64,000 nucleotides of DNA from Dama dama (lineage: Eukaryota > Chordata > Mammalia > Artiodactyla > Cervidae). A model generated the notes under the pieces. The model was given only the letters and a program-made list of their open reading frames with translations, was not told where the DNA came from and did no database searches. The stretch lies in assembly GCF_033118175.1 (NCBI RefSeq), contig NC_083714.1, positions 5,828,001 to 5,892,000 on the forward strand, written 5' to 3'. The position numbers were made by a program, and so were the translations under genes. Positions 34,821-46,930 of the stretch are shown here, piece after piece; the stretch's first letter is position 1, and every line of letters begins with the position of its first letter.

Positions 34821-35150
34821 GAGTCCCTTGGACTGCAAGGAGATCAGACCAGTCAACCCTGAAGGAAATCAACCCTGAATATACATTGGAAGGACTGATG
34901 CTGAAGCTCCGATACTTTGGCCACCTGATGCGAAGAACTGACTCACTGAAAAAGATCCTGATTCTGGGAAAGATTTAAGGCAGAAAGAGAAGGGGGTGAC
35001 AGAGGATGAGATGGCCAGATAGCATCACTGACTCAATGGACATGAGTTTGAGCAAATTCCGGGAGATAGTGAAGGATAGGAAAGCCTGGTGTGCTGCAGT
35101 ACATGGGGTCTCAGAGAGTTGGACACAATTTAGAAACTGAACAACAATTT
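34821..35150 (+). mobile_element. BovB LINE 3' end
   Basis: GAGTCCCTTGGACTGCAAGG, TTTGGCCACCTGATGCGAAG, GATGCTGAAGCTCCGATAC and the AGTTGGACACAATTTAGAAA end: the BovB 3' region. Confidence 0.87.
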
Positions 35151-35154
35151 CATT

Positions 35155-36010
35155 TTTATTTCATACTGGAGTAGATTTGATATCAAATGTTAGGGTTTGT
35201 TTTAGGTGTTCAGGAACTTTTGTTTTAGGTGTTCAGTTATACAAAGATGTATATCTATTATTTGGGGGGGTCCTTTTCCCCAGATAGGTTATTACATTGT
35301 GTCCAGAAGATTTCCCTGTGCTATTCAGGAGGTCGTTTTGGATTACTTACTTGATATTCATTAGTGTGTGCATGTTAATTCCAAAGTCTTAAATAATCCT
35401 TCCCCCCTGACATTTTTTTGATAATCATAAATTGGTTTTATATGTTTGTGAATTTGTTTCTCTTTTGTAAACTAGTTTATTTGTATGAATTTACAGATTC
35501 CATCTGTGATATCTTATAACATTTGTCTTTCTCGCTCCGACCTACTTCACTTAGTATAATGTCTTGGTGCATCCACACTGCTGCCAATGCCATTATTTGT
35601 TTGTGTTTTATGGCTGAGTAGTATTCCCATGTAGGGTTATACCAGTTAGTCCTGTTTTCTGTTGATGAACATGTTGGTTGATTCCATTTCTTGACTATTG
35701 TACATAGTGCTGCCCTGAAAACAAGGGTGAACATGTGACTTCAAATTATGGTTTTCTCAGGATCTAAGCCCAGAAGTCACATTGCAGGATCCCATGGTTC
35801 CTCTATGTTTCGTTTTTTAAGGAACACCTATACTGTTTTCCATCCTGGCTTGCAGCCATTTACATTCCCACAAGAGTATAGGGGAATTGCATTTGCCCTC
35901 CACCCTCTGGAGCATTTATTCTCTGTAGATCTTTTTGATGCTGGCCTAAATTACCTCCAGTGTGAGGTAATTTCTCATTGTAGTTTTGATTTGCCTTGAT
36001 TTAATAGTGA
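35155..36010 (-). mobile_element. Old L1 ORF2/3' UTR remnant
   Basis: Degenerate minus-strand L1: TTTTATGGCTGAGTAGTATT, TGTTGATGAACATGTTGGTT, CCATTTCTTGACTATTGTAC. Confidence 0.6.
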
Positions 36011-36278
36011 GACGGAGTATCTTTCACACGCTTTTTGATCTTATACAACGTGAGTACAATTGACCTCTTGAAACTGGCTTCTTGAAAGTCGGCCCATCTT
36101 TAAATTCTTTCCTGATAATTTACATGAGGAGATTACTTGAGGGCAGGTGTCATTTACAGCCCCGCAGGCCTTGTGAAGTTTGAGACCATTTCAGCACCGG
36201 TTTTAAAGCTGTTACAGGAAACAGCCACAAGGTGGCAGCATTTCTTCGTGCCCAAATCTGGTTACTTGGGCAAGCAGA

Positions 36279-36453
36279 AAGTGAAAGTGTTAGTGGCTCA
36301 GTCATGTCCAACTCTGTGACCCCGTGGACTGTAACCCACCAGAGTCCTTTGTCCATGAAATTCTCCAGGCAAGAATACTGGAGTGGGTTGCCTTTTCCTT
36401 CTCCAGGGGATCTTCCTGACCCAGGGATCCAACCTGGGTCTTGCAAGCAGATT
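36279..36453 (-). mobile_element. Bov-tA-type SINE, cut by an L1-tailed insertion
   Basis: AGAAAGTGAAAGTGTTAGTG...GGGTCTTGCAAGCAGATTCT; its last part (ACCACTGAGCC) is missing because a T-run and L1 3' stub follow at once. Confidence 0.8.
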
Positions 36454-37010
36454 CTTTTTTTTTTTTTTTTTATTAGTTGGAGGCTACCTGTTCCTGGATT
36501 GTCAATGATGGAATGTGCCAGAAGAAACACTTGAGGCTTGTGTCCCACTACTTCTTCCCCCTTATGCTTTATGCTCCAGACACACCCCAGTTCCTACAAG
36601 ACTACTCTGCAGAGGGTGCTGTCATCTGTTGCTGGGGTGACCCTCAGGAAGAAGCCTGGAGGTGGGAATCCCATGATCAGGAGACATGGAGTCAGTCCAG
36701 GGAATTTTTCACAGCTCTTCCAGCCCAGAGGCTCCACCATCCTTTGGCTGCAGTAGGCTCGGTTTTTCTACGAGGGCCTGCCTGGACCTGGAGACTGTGG
36801 GCTTATGCAGGGGCAACAGGCAGTCCAGGTCCATTGGGAGGGGCAGGCCCCTTGGCTGGCATGTCCTCCCAGTTCCCTCAGCCCCACGACACTCCAGCCT
36901 TTGACCCCAGGCATGCTTAGGCTCCCAGGATATGACACCAGCCCAGGTCACCAAGGCCTGAGGGGAATAGACTCAGCATTTCTTCTTCTACTTTTACATA
37001 TTTCAATATG
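36454..37010 (-). mobile_element. Unidentified sequence joined to an L1 3' stub and poly(A)
   Basis: On the minus strand about 500 bp of GC-rich, unrecognised sequence (36488-37000) runs straight into TAGCCTCCAACTAATA and a poly(A) run (36454-36487), the last bases of a ruminant L1. It may be a heavily deleted L1 or a chimera made during retrotransposition. Three overlapping open frames (longest 147 codons, plus strand) match no family I know. Confidence 0.4.
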
Positions 37011-37024
37011 AATTGGAGTGTATG

Positions 37025-37120
37025 GGTGATTATTTGCCTTTTCATACTGTTGATGTGGCTCTTGAGGCAAGAATATTGGAGCGGTTTTGTCATTTCCTCC
37101 TCCAGTGAACCACATTTTGT
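37025..37120 (-). mobile_element. Inverted BovB scrap before a plus-strand BovB
   Basis: CCTTTTCATACTGTTGATGT, GGCAAGAATATTGGAGCGGT and the CATTTCCTCCTCCAGTG part are the minus-strand image of a BovB 5' segment. It is followed by the near-inverted CCAGTGGAGGAGGGAATGG and then plus-strand BovB. Confidence 0.6.
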
Positions 37121-37904
37121 CCAGTGGAGGAGGGAATGGCAAAGGAGAGCTGAGAAAGCCTTCTTAAGTGAACAATGCAAAGAAATAGAGGAAACCAATA
37201 AACAGAACAGGAAAGACTAGAGATCTCTTCTAGAAAATTGGAGGTACCAAGGGAACATTTTCTGCAGTGATGGGCATGATAAAGGATAGAAATGGTATGG
37301 ACCTAACAGAAGCAGAAGAGATTAAGAAAAGGTGGCAAGAATACACAGAACTACACAAAAAAGATCTTAATGAACTGGAAAATAACGATGATGTGGTCAC
37401 TTATCTAAAGCCAGACATCCTGGAGTGTGAAGTCAAGTGGGCCTTAAGAAGGATTACTACCAACAAAGCTAGTGAAGGTGATGGAATTCCAGCTGAGCTA
37501 TTTCAAATCCTAAAAGATGATGAGGTTAAAGTGCTGAACTCCATATGCCAGCAAATTTGGAACACTCAGCAGTGGCCACAAGACTGGAAAAGGTCACTTT
37601 TCATGCCAATCCCAAAGAAGGGCAATGCCAAAGAATGTTCAAACTACCACACAATTGTGCTCATTTCACATGTTAGGAAGGAGGTCATGCTCAGAATTCT
37701 TCAAGCTAGGCTTCAATAGTACATGAACCAAGAAATTCCAGATGTACAAGGGTTTAGAAAACAGAAGGAAGCAGAGAGCAAATTGCCAACATTCTTTGGA
37801 TCATAGAGGAAGCAAGAGAATTCCAGAAAAACATCTACCTCTGCTTTACTGACTATGCCAAAGCCTTTGACTTTGTGGATCACCACAAACTGTGGAAAAT
37901 TCTT
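37121..37904 (+). mobile_element. BovB LINE, reverse-transcriptase part (left half)
   Basis: Encodes LTEAEEIKKRWQEYTE, LECEVKWALRRITTNKAS, GDGIPAELFQILKDDEVK, WPQDWKRSLFMPIPKKGNAK and, after a frameshift, the YAKAFD region: the BovB RT palm. Interrupted at 37904 by the L1 at 37905-40998 and resumed at 41009. Defective. Confidence 0.9.
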
Positions 37905-40900
37905 TTTTTTTTTTTTCATTTATTTTTATTAGTTGGAGGCTAATTGTATTTTCTCCTGGTCTTTCTTTTTGTCTTCTTCTTCTGGGACTCCTATGATTCG
38001 AATGTTGGGGCATTTCACATTGTCCCAGAGGTCCCTTAGGTTGTCCTCATTTCTTTTGATTCTTTTTTCCTCTCTGCTTTATTTATTTCCACCATTTTAT
38101 CTTCTACCTCACTTATCCTATCTTCTGCCTCTGTTATTCTACTGTTGGTTCCCTCCAGAGTGTTTTTGATCTCATTTATTGCATTATTCATTTTTAATTG
38201 ACTTTTTTATTTCTTCCAGGTCTTTGTTAAACATTTCTTGCATTGTCTCAATCCTTGTCTCCAGACTATTTATCTGTAACTCCATTTTGTTTTCAAGATT
38301 TTGGATCATTTTTATTATCATTATTCTAAATTCTTTTTCAGGTAGATTCCCTATATCCTCCTCTTTTGTTTGGCTTGGTGGGCATTTTTCATGTTCCTTT
38401 ACCTGCTGGGTATTTCTTTGCTTTTTCATCTTATTTAGATTGCTGTGTTTGGGGTGGCCTTTCTGTATTCTGGTAGTCTGTGGTTTCTTTTTATTGTGGA
38501 GTTTTCTCCCAGTGGGTGGGGTTGGACGCTTGGCTTGTCAAGGTTTCCTTGTTTGGGAAGCTTGCGTCGGTGTTCTGGTGGGTGGAGCTGGATTTCTTCT
38601 CTCTGGAGTGCAATGGAGTGTCCTGTAGTGAGTTTTGAGTTAGGTCTATGAGTTTGGTGTGACTTTGGGCAGCCTGTATATTGACACTCAGGGCTATGTT
38701 CCTGCGTTGCTGGAGAATTTTTGTGGTATGTCTTGCTCTGGAACTTATTGGCTCTTAGGTGGTGGTTGGTTTCAGTGTAGGTATGGAGGCTTTTGGATGA
38801 TCTCTTATTAATTGATGTTCCTTGTAGTCAGAAGTTCTCTGCTGTTCTCAGGTTTTGGGCTTAAGCCTCCTGCCTCTGGATTTCAGTCTTATTCTTCCAT
38901 TAGCCTTAAGACTTCTCCATCCATACAACGCTGATAATAAAACTTCTAGGTTAATGGTGAAAAGATTCTCCACAGTGAGGGACACGCAGAGAGGTTCACA
39001 GAGTTACATGAAGAAGAGGAGAGGGAGGAAGGAGATAGAGGTAAGCAGGAGGAGAAAAGGGGGGATTCAAGAGAAGAGAGACAGATCTAGGCAGTACTCT
39101 GTTCCCAAAGTGTTCTCTGCAGCCCAGAACACCCACAGAGAATTGGATTGAGAAGTGAAGGGGGAGGGAGGAAATAGACGTGATCTGGGGGAGAAAAAGG
39201 AGAGTCAACAGGGGGAGAGAGTGATCAAACCAGTAATCCCACTCCTGAGTAAAAATGGGTACTGAAGGTTGGATTCTTAAATGTCCAAAATTGATATCAA
39301 ATACTGAAAAACAAAGATTAAAAATCTAGAGTAGAGGTTAGACTCTTAAAAATACAAAATAAAAATATAAATTTAAGAAATACATATGAAGTTCACTTTA
39401 AAAATAGGGTCCTTTTTTTTGCAAGGTTATAGTGGGTTATAAAAATGAAAATTAAGGAGTAATAGAGGAGTAATAGAGGACTTTAAAAAAATTAATTAAA
39501 AAATAATAATAATAGTAAAAATATATCTAGGAATTTCTCTGGAGCTGTTGCGGGCAGTGTGGGTTCAGTTCAGTTTCAGATAGTTCCTTTTTCCAGCTTA
39601 CACTTCTCAATATCTATAGGCCCTTTCCAGTGTAGTCGGTGTTAACTACAGGGATTTTAATCTGTTGCACCTGTCACTTCTAAAGCGGTTCCCTTTGTTT
39701 ATTTGGCTTCTGTTTGCAGGTCTCTTCAGTGTCTAATTTCCGCCCTGACACAAGTGGGTGGAGGTGGTCTCTTGTTTAGGTTCGCTTGTTCAGTCCTGCT
39801 ATGGGGAGGGAGGGGCACTGTAGACAAATATCACTGGCATGTGTGGGGAGCACTCGCAGTGTTCCGGCCACACTGGGTTTGCCCCCTGCTCACAGCGTGT
39901 GTGCTTTCCTCGTCCACACTGCTCAGGCTCCAGGTTGCTCTACAAGGAGCGGGCCCTGAGCTGTGTGCACTTCCCAGGCCCAAGCCGCTCAGGTTCAGGT
40001 TCTCGGGTACTCCCCAAAGGCACAGGCTCAGTTGGACCTGCGTTTTATTCCTTCCCCGGCCCGAGCAGCTCAGGCAGCCAGGAGCTTGACTAGCACGCTC
40101 TCCCAGGGTGTGGTGTGCCATAATCCCCTCCGCAGTCCCAGCCTCAGTTTCCGCATGTGCCGGTTGGGTGCGCCTTGTGTCCCTTCTGGAAAGCTGGTTT
40201 CTGGCTGCGACCCTCCCAGCGGATGTCAACCATCCAGAATCTCAGGAAGTCTTTGGTTAGAGACTGGAAGCCTGTTTGCAGTTTGGTAGGGGATGCCGTC
40301 TCTGGGGCCGAGTTTGCCGCCTCCCCACTGCCTCCTGCCTCCAGTGGGGGATGGGCCGGTCCGCAGCCAGCTAGCTCTTCTCTGGTATTGTTCAGTCCTT
40401 TGTTCTGCAAACGGCCAGCAGTGCCTTTGGTTAGGGCTTTTCGCAGGTTAGTTCTCTCTCTCTTGCTATCCCACAGTTTAAGTTGCTATCTCATGTTAGC
40501 TCCATCAGATTGCCCTCAGGGCTTTCAGGCCTGGCCCTTACCCTAAGCAATGCCGCCCGCTCCTCTCCGTTCAGCCCCCACTTGCTGGTGGCGGATGCGA
40601 GCGTCTGGGGTACTTTTCTGCTGGGAGTTGCTTTTAGGCATATAGTCTGTGGGTTTTATTTATTTTTCCTCCCAGTTAGGTTGCCCTCCGAGATTCAAAA
40701 ACTTCCCCCAGACCCGCCAGTGAGAGGGTTTCCTGGTGTTTGGAAACTTCCTCTATTAAGACTCCCTTCCTGGGAGGGATCTCTACCCTTAACTCTTTTG
40801 GCTCTCTTTTTATCTTTTATATTTTGTCCTACCTCCTTTCGAAGACAATGGGCTGCTTTGCTTGGTGCCTGATGTCCTCTGCTAGTGATCAGAAGTTGTT

Positions 40901-40998
40901 TTGTGGTGTTTTCTCAGTGTTCAAATGTTCTTTCAATGAATTTGTGGGGGAGAACGTGGTGTCCCCGTCCTATTCCTCCACCATCTTAGCTCCTCCTC
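37905..40998 (-). mobile_element. Internally deleted L1 inserted into BovB, with target-site duplication
   Basis: GAAAATTCTT at 37895-37904 and 40999-41008 flanks it. From right to left: the L1 5' end (GAGGAGGAGCTAAGATGGTG), a full GC-rich 5' UTR, ORF1 N-terminal part (about 38430-37946), then a direct jump to the last about 28 bp of the 3' UTR and poly(A). All of ORF2, the end of ORF1 and nearly all of the 3' UTR are missing. The donor sequence has neither GT nor AG at the junction ends, so it does not look like a spliced L1. Confidence 0.87.
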
Positions 40999-42012
40999 GA
41001 AAATTCTTAAAGAGATGGGAATACCAGACCACCTCACCTGCCTCCTGAGAAACCTATATGCAGGTCAAGAAGCTACAGTTAGAACCAAAACTGGAACAAC
41101 GGACTGGTTCCAAATTGGGAAACGAGTATGTCAAGGCTATATATTGTCACCCTACTTAGTTAACTTATATGCAGAGTACATCATGAGAAGTGCTGGGCTG
41201 GATGAATCACAAGCTGGAATCAAGACTGCCAGGAGAAATATCAATAACTTCAGATATGCAGATGACACCACCCTTACAGCAGAAAGTGAAGAGGAACTAA
41301 AGAGCCTCTTGATGACGGTGAATGAGGAGAGTGAAAAGCTGACAAAAACTGAGATCGTGGCATTCGGCCCCATCACTTCATGGCCAATAGAAGGGGGAAA
41401 AGTGAAAACAGTGACAGATTTTATTTTCTTGGGCTCCAAAATCACTGCAGATGGAGACTGCAGCCACGAAATTAAAAGGAGACACCACATGTCTTGGAAG
41501 CTTGCTCCCTGGAAGAAAAGCTTTGACCAACCTAGACAGCATATTATAAAGCAGAGACATCACTTTGCTAACAAAAGTCCATATAGTCAAAACTATGGTT
41601 TTTCCAGTGGTCATGTATGAATGTGAGAGTTGGACCATAAACAAGGCTGGGAGCCAAATAATTGATGCTATTGAACTGTGGTGTTGGAGAAGACTCTTGA
41701 GAGTCCCTTGGACTGCAAGGAGATGAAACCAGTCAATCCTAAAAGAAATCAACCTTGAATATTCATTGGAAGGGCTGAAGCTCCAATGCTTTGGCCACCT
41801 GATATGAAGAGCCAACTCATCAGAAAAGACCCTGATGCTGGGAAAGACTGAAAGCAAAAAAGCAGAAGCAGCCCACAGAGGGTGACATGGTTGGATGGCA
41901 TCACCCACTCAATGGACATGAGTTTCAGCAAGCTCCAGGAATTGGTGATGTACAGGGAAGCCTGGCATGCTGCAGTCCATGGGGTTGCAAAGAGACGGAC
42001 ATGACTGAGTGA
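40999..42012 (+). mobile_element. BovB LINE, right half to 3' end
   Basis: Continues the BovB at 37904: MGIPDHLTCLLRNLYAGQEA, FQIGKRVCQGYILSP, NLYAEYIM, the catalytic FRYADD motif near 41.25 kb and the FLGSKITADGDCSHEIKRR block, ending CATGACTGAGTGACTGAACT. Several frame breaks. Confidence 0.92.
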
Positions 42013-42028
42013 CTGAACTGAACTGAAT

Positions 42029-43165
42029 GGTCTAGTGGTTTTCCCTACTTTCTTCAATTTAAGTCTGAATTTGGCAATAAGGAGTTCATGATCTGAGCGA
42101 CAGTCAGCTCCCGGTCTTGTTTTTGCTGACTGTATAGAGCTTCTCCATCTTTGGCTGCAAAGAATATAATCAGTCTAATTTCAGTGTTGACCATCTGGTG
42201 ATGTCCATGTGTAGAGTCTTCTCTTCTGTTGTTGGAAGAGGGTGTTTGCTATGACCAGTGTATTCTCTTGGCAAAACTGTTAGCCTTTGCCCTGGTTCAT
42301 TCTGTACACCAAGGCCAAATTTGCCTGTTATTCCAGATATCTCTTGACTTCCCACTTCTGCATTTCAATCCCCTATAATGAAAAGGACATCGTTTTTGGG
42401 TGTTAGGTCTAGAAAGTCTTGGAGGTCTTCATAGAACCGATCAACTTCAGCTTCTTCAGCGTTATTGGTTGGGGCATAAACTTGGATTACCATGATATTG
42501 AATGCTTTGCCTTGGAAACGAACAGAGGTCATTCTGTCATTTTTGAGACTGCTTCCAAGTACTGCATTTCAGACTTTTTTGTTGACTATGATGGCTACTC
42601 CATTTCTTCCAAGAGATTCTTGCCCACAGTAGTAGATATAATGGTCATCTGAGTTAAATTCAGCCATTCCAGTCCATTTTAGTTTGCTGATTCCTAAAAT
42701 GTCAATGTTCACTCTTGCCATCTCCTGTTTGACCACTTCCAATTTGCCTTGATTCGTGGACCTAACATTCCAGGTTCCTGTACAATATTTCTCTTTACAG
42801 CATCAGACTTTATTTCCATCACCCGTCACATCCACAGCTGGTTGTTGTTTTTGCTTTGGCTCCATCTCTTCATTCTTTCTGGAGTTATTTCTCCACTGAT
42901 CTCCAGTAGCATATTGGGTACCTACCAACCTGTGGAGTTCATCTTTCAGTGTCTTATCTTTTTACCTTTTCATACTGTTCATGGAATTCTCAAGGCAAGA
43001 ATACTCAAGCGGTTTGCCATTCCCTCTCCAGTGGACCACGTTTCATCAGAACTCTCCACCATGACCCGTCTGTCTTGGGTGGCCCTACACTGCATGGCTC
43101 ATAGTTTCATTGAGTTAGACAAGGCTGTGGTCCATGTGATCAGATTGGTTAGTTTTCTGGGAAAA
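42029..43165 (-). mobile_element. BovB LINE 5' half (endonuclease region), minus strand
   Basis: The minus-strand image of the BovB 5' end and apurinic-endonuclease part (e.g. the TTTAGTTTGCTGATTCCTAA stretch corresponds to the ISELKW region seen in the copy at 51.0 kb). It abuts the 3' end of the plus-strand BovB. Frame broken. Confidence 0.85.
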
Positions 43166-43627
43166 GATTAGGAGCATGTTTTATAGCCCGTTTCTCTCCC
43201 TATGCAAAAATCTCTGAGCCAAGGTTCTGGAACAGCACATGGGTACACTGGCAAGCTTCTTTGAGTGATACCCCAGCTCTAGGACCTAAATGGTCAGGGC
43301 CAGGGTTAGTAGCCTGAGGTTTTTTCAGGCACAGAACCACCATTTCATGGCGTGGGCAAGGTGATCAGGGACCTTGATCTCAGTGCTCCATATCCAAGTT
43401 AGAGTCTCCTCCCATGTCTCAATTGCTCTTTCCTAGGACTTAGCCAAAGCAGCAGGGAGGTGGGGGCAGGATAAGAAATGCTTAAGTCCTGTTTCTCATG
43501 GGAAGAAAGCCCTCCAGCTGGGAGCTAGGGCTAGGTTGAACCCTGTGTTCTTGGCTGCACAAGTCTGGAATGGAATCTCGTCTTTACTGAGCTAGGAGAA
43601 GGAAAGGAGGGAGGAGATCTGTCACAG
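43166..43627. other. Intergenic DNA beside an LTR
   Basis: Mixed composition, no family named; may be ERV internal or leader sequence given the LTR that follows. Confidence 0.35.
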
Positions 43628-44100
43628 GGCCCAAGAGGGGGCTTTTGTCTAACGCCTGGAAGTCAACTGTCTGAGGAGACACACATGCTGACAAAGCAAG
43701 AGACTTTATTAGGAAGGGGCACCTGGGCAGAGAACAGTAGGGTAGGGGAACCCAGGAGAACTGTTCTGCCACGTGGCTTGCAGTCTCAGGTTTTATGGTG
43801 ATGGGATTAGTTTCTGGATTGTCTTTGACCAGTTATTTTGACTCAGGGTCCTTCCTGGTGGTGCACACGTTGCTCAGCCAAGATGGATTCCAGCAAGGGT
43901 TCTGGGAGGTGGTGGGACATGTGGCATCTCCTTTTGACCTTTTCCTGAACTCTTCTGGTTGGTGGTGGCTTGTTAGTTCCATGTTCCTTACCACTACCTC
44001 CTGTCCTAAAATAACTCACGCAAATGGTTACTATGGTGCCTGGCCAGGATTGGCAGTTCCAGTCAGTGTGTTTCCCCTAAGAGATCTCAATTCAAATACT
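43628..44100 (-). mobile_element. ERV LTR, longer copy
   Basis: On the minus strand contains TAATAAAGTCTCTTGCTTTG (polyadenylation signal and R region). The stretch to about 43925 is shared with the copy at 34.5-34.8 kb. 44.1-44.56 kb may be more of the same LTR or unique. Confidence 0.58.
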
Positions 44101-44559
44101 AGAAATTCTTAGGGAATTTTTGTGGATTTTCTTGAGTTTCTATTTGCTCCTCAGACTACTCCCAGGGACTTTAATAATTCAAAGATAATTTTTATAATTT
44201 TCACAGGGGAGGGGGTGTCTGCAGAATGCCTCACACTGTCAGGATGGAAGTTGATCAAAGTGTCATCTCTGAAAGAAGCTGAAGTTAAGGTACAGGAGAG
44301 AGAAATTTGTGGGGAGGCTACAAACCTGCTGGTACCAATAAGCACTGCTCTGAATTTACTCATTGTTTTAAGTGGCCTTTTGTCAGCTCTAACAAAGGAA
44401 CTTTGGTCTGGGCTTATCTCATACTTTGTCTGCCCCAGCTCCAGAACCAGCCATTTCTCTCAGAGGGGGCCCTGGTTACCTTTAGTGAGAACCAATATCT
44501 GGGTGCTTGATGTGTTCATAGCTACTGGGGTATCATTTCTTCTAATCTAATGAATTGGA

Positions 44560-45080
44560 CAGAGTCAGGAAATACATGCATCTATATGTGCACACAGCCC
44601 TATATCTGTGTATACATAAATTTTTCCTTGGAAAAAACTTTCACATTAATACTTCCAATTTCAGTCCAAGACCGTAAGATTCATTTTATCCTTCCCCCTA
44701 TTCATGTTTGTATGTCATTTCTCTGACACTGACAAACCTGGCTTTCATTTCCATCAATATATTTACTTATTTGCTACATCATTTGGCCCCAACCAAGGCC
44801 CTCATCCCAGCCCTGCTTCCTCAGGCATGGCATGTACTTTGACACTTCTGAGTACCCACCTCCTCTCCCCACATTCCTATTTTACAAATTACAACTCAGA
44901 TTATCAGGTTAGAAAAAGAATTTCAAATAGCCATAAATGTATCAGTGTAAATAGCTTAGAAGGGACACATGCTGAAGGCTGGCCTGTAAAAATACTCAAA
45001 TCATCTTATTCCCCTCAGATTTTCTTTTTATCACTCTTGTTTGACAAAGTACATACCATACCTCCTAGTTCCTTATTTAA
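44560..45080. other. Intergenic DNA, nothing recognised
   Basis: AT-rich; no gene or named repeat. Confidence 0.35.
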
Positions 45081-45816
45081 AACTTACAACTCTTTATTTT
45101 GCAATAATTACAAATTAACAGGAAGGTGCAAAAATAGTACAGGGAGTCCCAGTTTCCCCCAGTGGTAAGATCTTACACATCGCTATAGTCCAACTTCAAA
45201 ACCAACATATTGACAATGGTACAATACTGCTGACTAGACTATAGAGCTTATTTGGTTTCACCAGATTTTACATGCACTCCATTTGTGGGTTTTTTTGTGT
45301 AGCTCTATATAGTTTTAGCACAGATATACATTCATGTAATCAAACCACAATCAAGAAATAGAACTGTTCTATCAGCATAAAGGAACTGCTTGTGTTGTTA
45401 CCCTTTATAATCACCCATATCTCATAACCCCTCCAGTCCCTATCCCTGGTAACCATTAATCTGTTCTTCATTTTATAATTTTTTCATTTCATTATAATGT
45501 TATACATATGCAGTCATACAGTAGGTGACCTGTTGAGACTGACTTTTTTCATTCATCATAATACACTTGAGGTCCATCCAAGTTGTGTATATCAATATTC
45601 TGTTTCTTTACATTGCAGAGTAGTACCCATGGTGTGAATGGTTGGTTTAACTGCACACTCAACTGCAGGACATCTGGGTTGTTTCATTTGGTGCTATTAC
45701 AAATAAAAGTGCTAATAACATCTGTATAGAAGTTTTTGTGCCAAAATAGGCTTTTATTTCTTTGGGATAGGTGTCCAGAGAAACAATTGCTGGGTAATAA
45801 AGAACATGTTTGTTTA

Positions 45817-45977
45817 GCTTTCGATCCCTGGGTCAGGAAGGTCCCCTGGAGAAGGGAATGGCAGCCCACTCCAGTATTCCTGCCTGGGGAATCCCTATGG
45901 ACAGAGGAACCTGGCAGGCTACAGTCCATGGGGTCCAAAGAGTCAGACATGACTGAGCAGCTAACACTTTCACTTTA
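45817..45977 (+). mobile_element. Bov-tA-type SINE, 5' truncated
   Basis: TTCGATCCCTGGGTCAGGAA...GTCAGACATGACTGAGCAGC, then CACTTTCACTTT. Confidence 0.86.
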
Positions 45978-46099
45978 ATGTTTAACTTTATTAGAAGCTT
46001 CCAAACTCTTTTTTTCAGAGTGGCTTACCATTTTACATTTCATTCAGCAAGGTATGAGATATCCAGTTTGTATGCTCAACAGCATCTACTATTGTCACT

Positions 46100-46225
46100 A
46101 TTTAAAAAAAAATTTGGCCACACCCCGAGGCATGTGGGACCTTAGTTCCCCAACTAGGGATCAAACCCAAGCCCCCGGCATTGAAAGGCAGAGTCTCAAT
46201 CACTGAACTGCCACGAAGTCCCCAT
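46100..46225 (-). mobile_element. CHR-type SINE
   Basis: TTGGCCACACCCCGAGGCAT, GGGACCTTAGTTCCCCAACT, GGGATCAAACCCAAGCCCCC and a GAAGTCCCC end. Confidence 0.75.
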
Positions 46226-46930
46226 TTTCACTATTATTTTCTTTAGCCATTCTGATAAGTACATAGTCATAATTCCTTGTGGTTTTAATTTGCATCCCCT
46301 GATTACTAATAAGATTCAATATTTTCTCCTATGCTTACTTGCTATCCACATTCCCTCTTCAGTGCTATGTCTATTCATGTCTTCTGCTCATTTTCTAATT
46401 GTATTATTTTTTCCTCTTGACTTTATATATTCTGAATTCATTGCGATAAATGGTTTGCAAGTGATTTCTCTCAATAACATCTTCCTCTTAAATTGTTTGC
46501 AGAGCAGAAGTTTTTCCTTTTGATAAAGTCCAGTATATTAACTTTTTCCTTTTAGGACTGTGCTTTTGGGGTGAAGGCCAAGAGCTTGTTGCCTAGCCCA
46601 AGATCCTAAAGATTTTTCTATGATTTTTTTTCCCTAAGGGTTTTACAGTTTTACATCTTACACCTAACATCATGATACATTTTCAAATTTGTATAATGTG
46701 TACAGTTTAGGTCAAAGTTCCTTTTGTTTGCCAACTGCACCAACATGATTTGTTGAAAAGACTATCCTTCTTCAGTTGAATTGCTTCTGTACCTTTGTCA
46801 AAATCGATTGGGCTGTCTTGATCACTGCAGCTTTATAGTAAATCTTGAAGTCAGGTAACGTGAGTCCTCCCAATTTTTCTTCTTCAAAATGGATTTAGCC
46901 TAATTAATTTTATTCCTGGATATTTTCATT

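Larger units (their letters stand above)
45090..46930 (-). mobile_element. Old L1, minus strand, broken by SINEs
   Basis: Degenerate L1 3' UTR (CAATAATTACAAATTAACAG, TTGACAATGGTACAATACTG) followed by ORF2 remnants to about 46.93 kb. Interrupted by the SINEs at 45.82 and 46.1 kb. Confidence 0.65.

Noticed and set aside
36477..36920. 147-codon open frame on the plus strand
   Set aside because: No recognisable domain, overlapping open frames of similar length, and it lies in an L1-tailed insertion.
39700..40900. GC-rich block with several 100-130-codon frames, gene-like at first sight
   Set aside because: It is the L1 5' UTR of the element at 37905-40998, homologous to 28.7-29.1 kb.
41015..41620. 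201-codon open frame with a reverse-transcriptase motif
   Set aside because: Part of a defective BovB, not a host gene.
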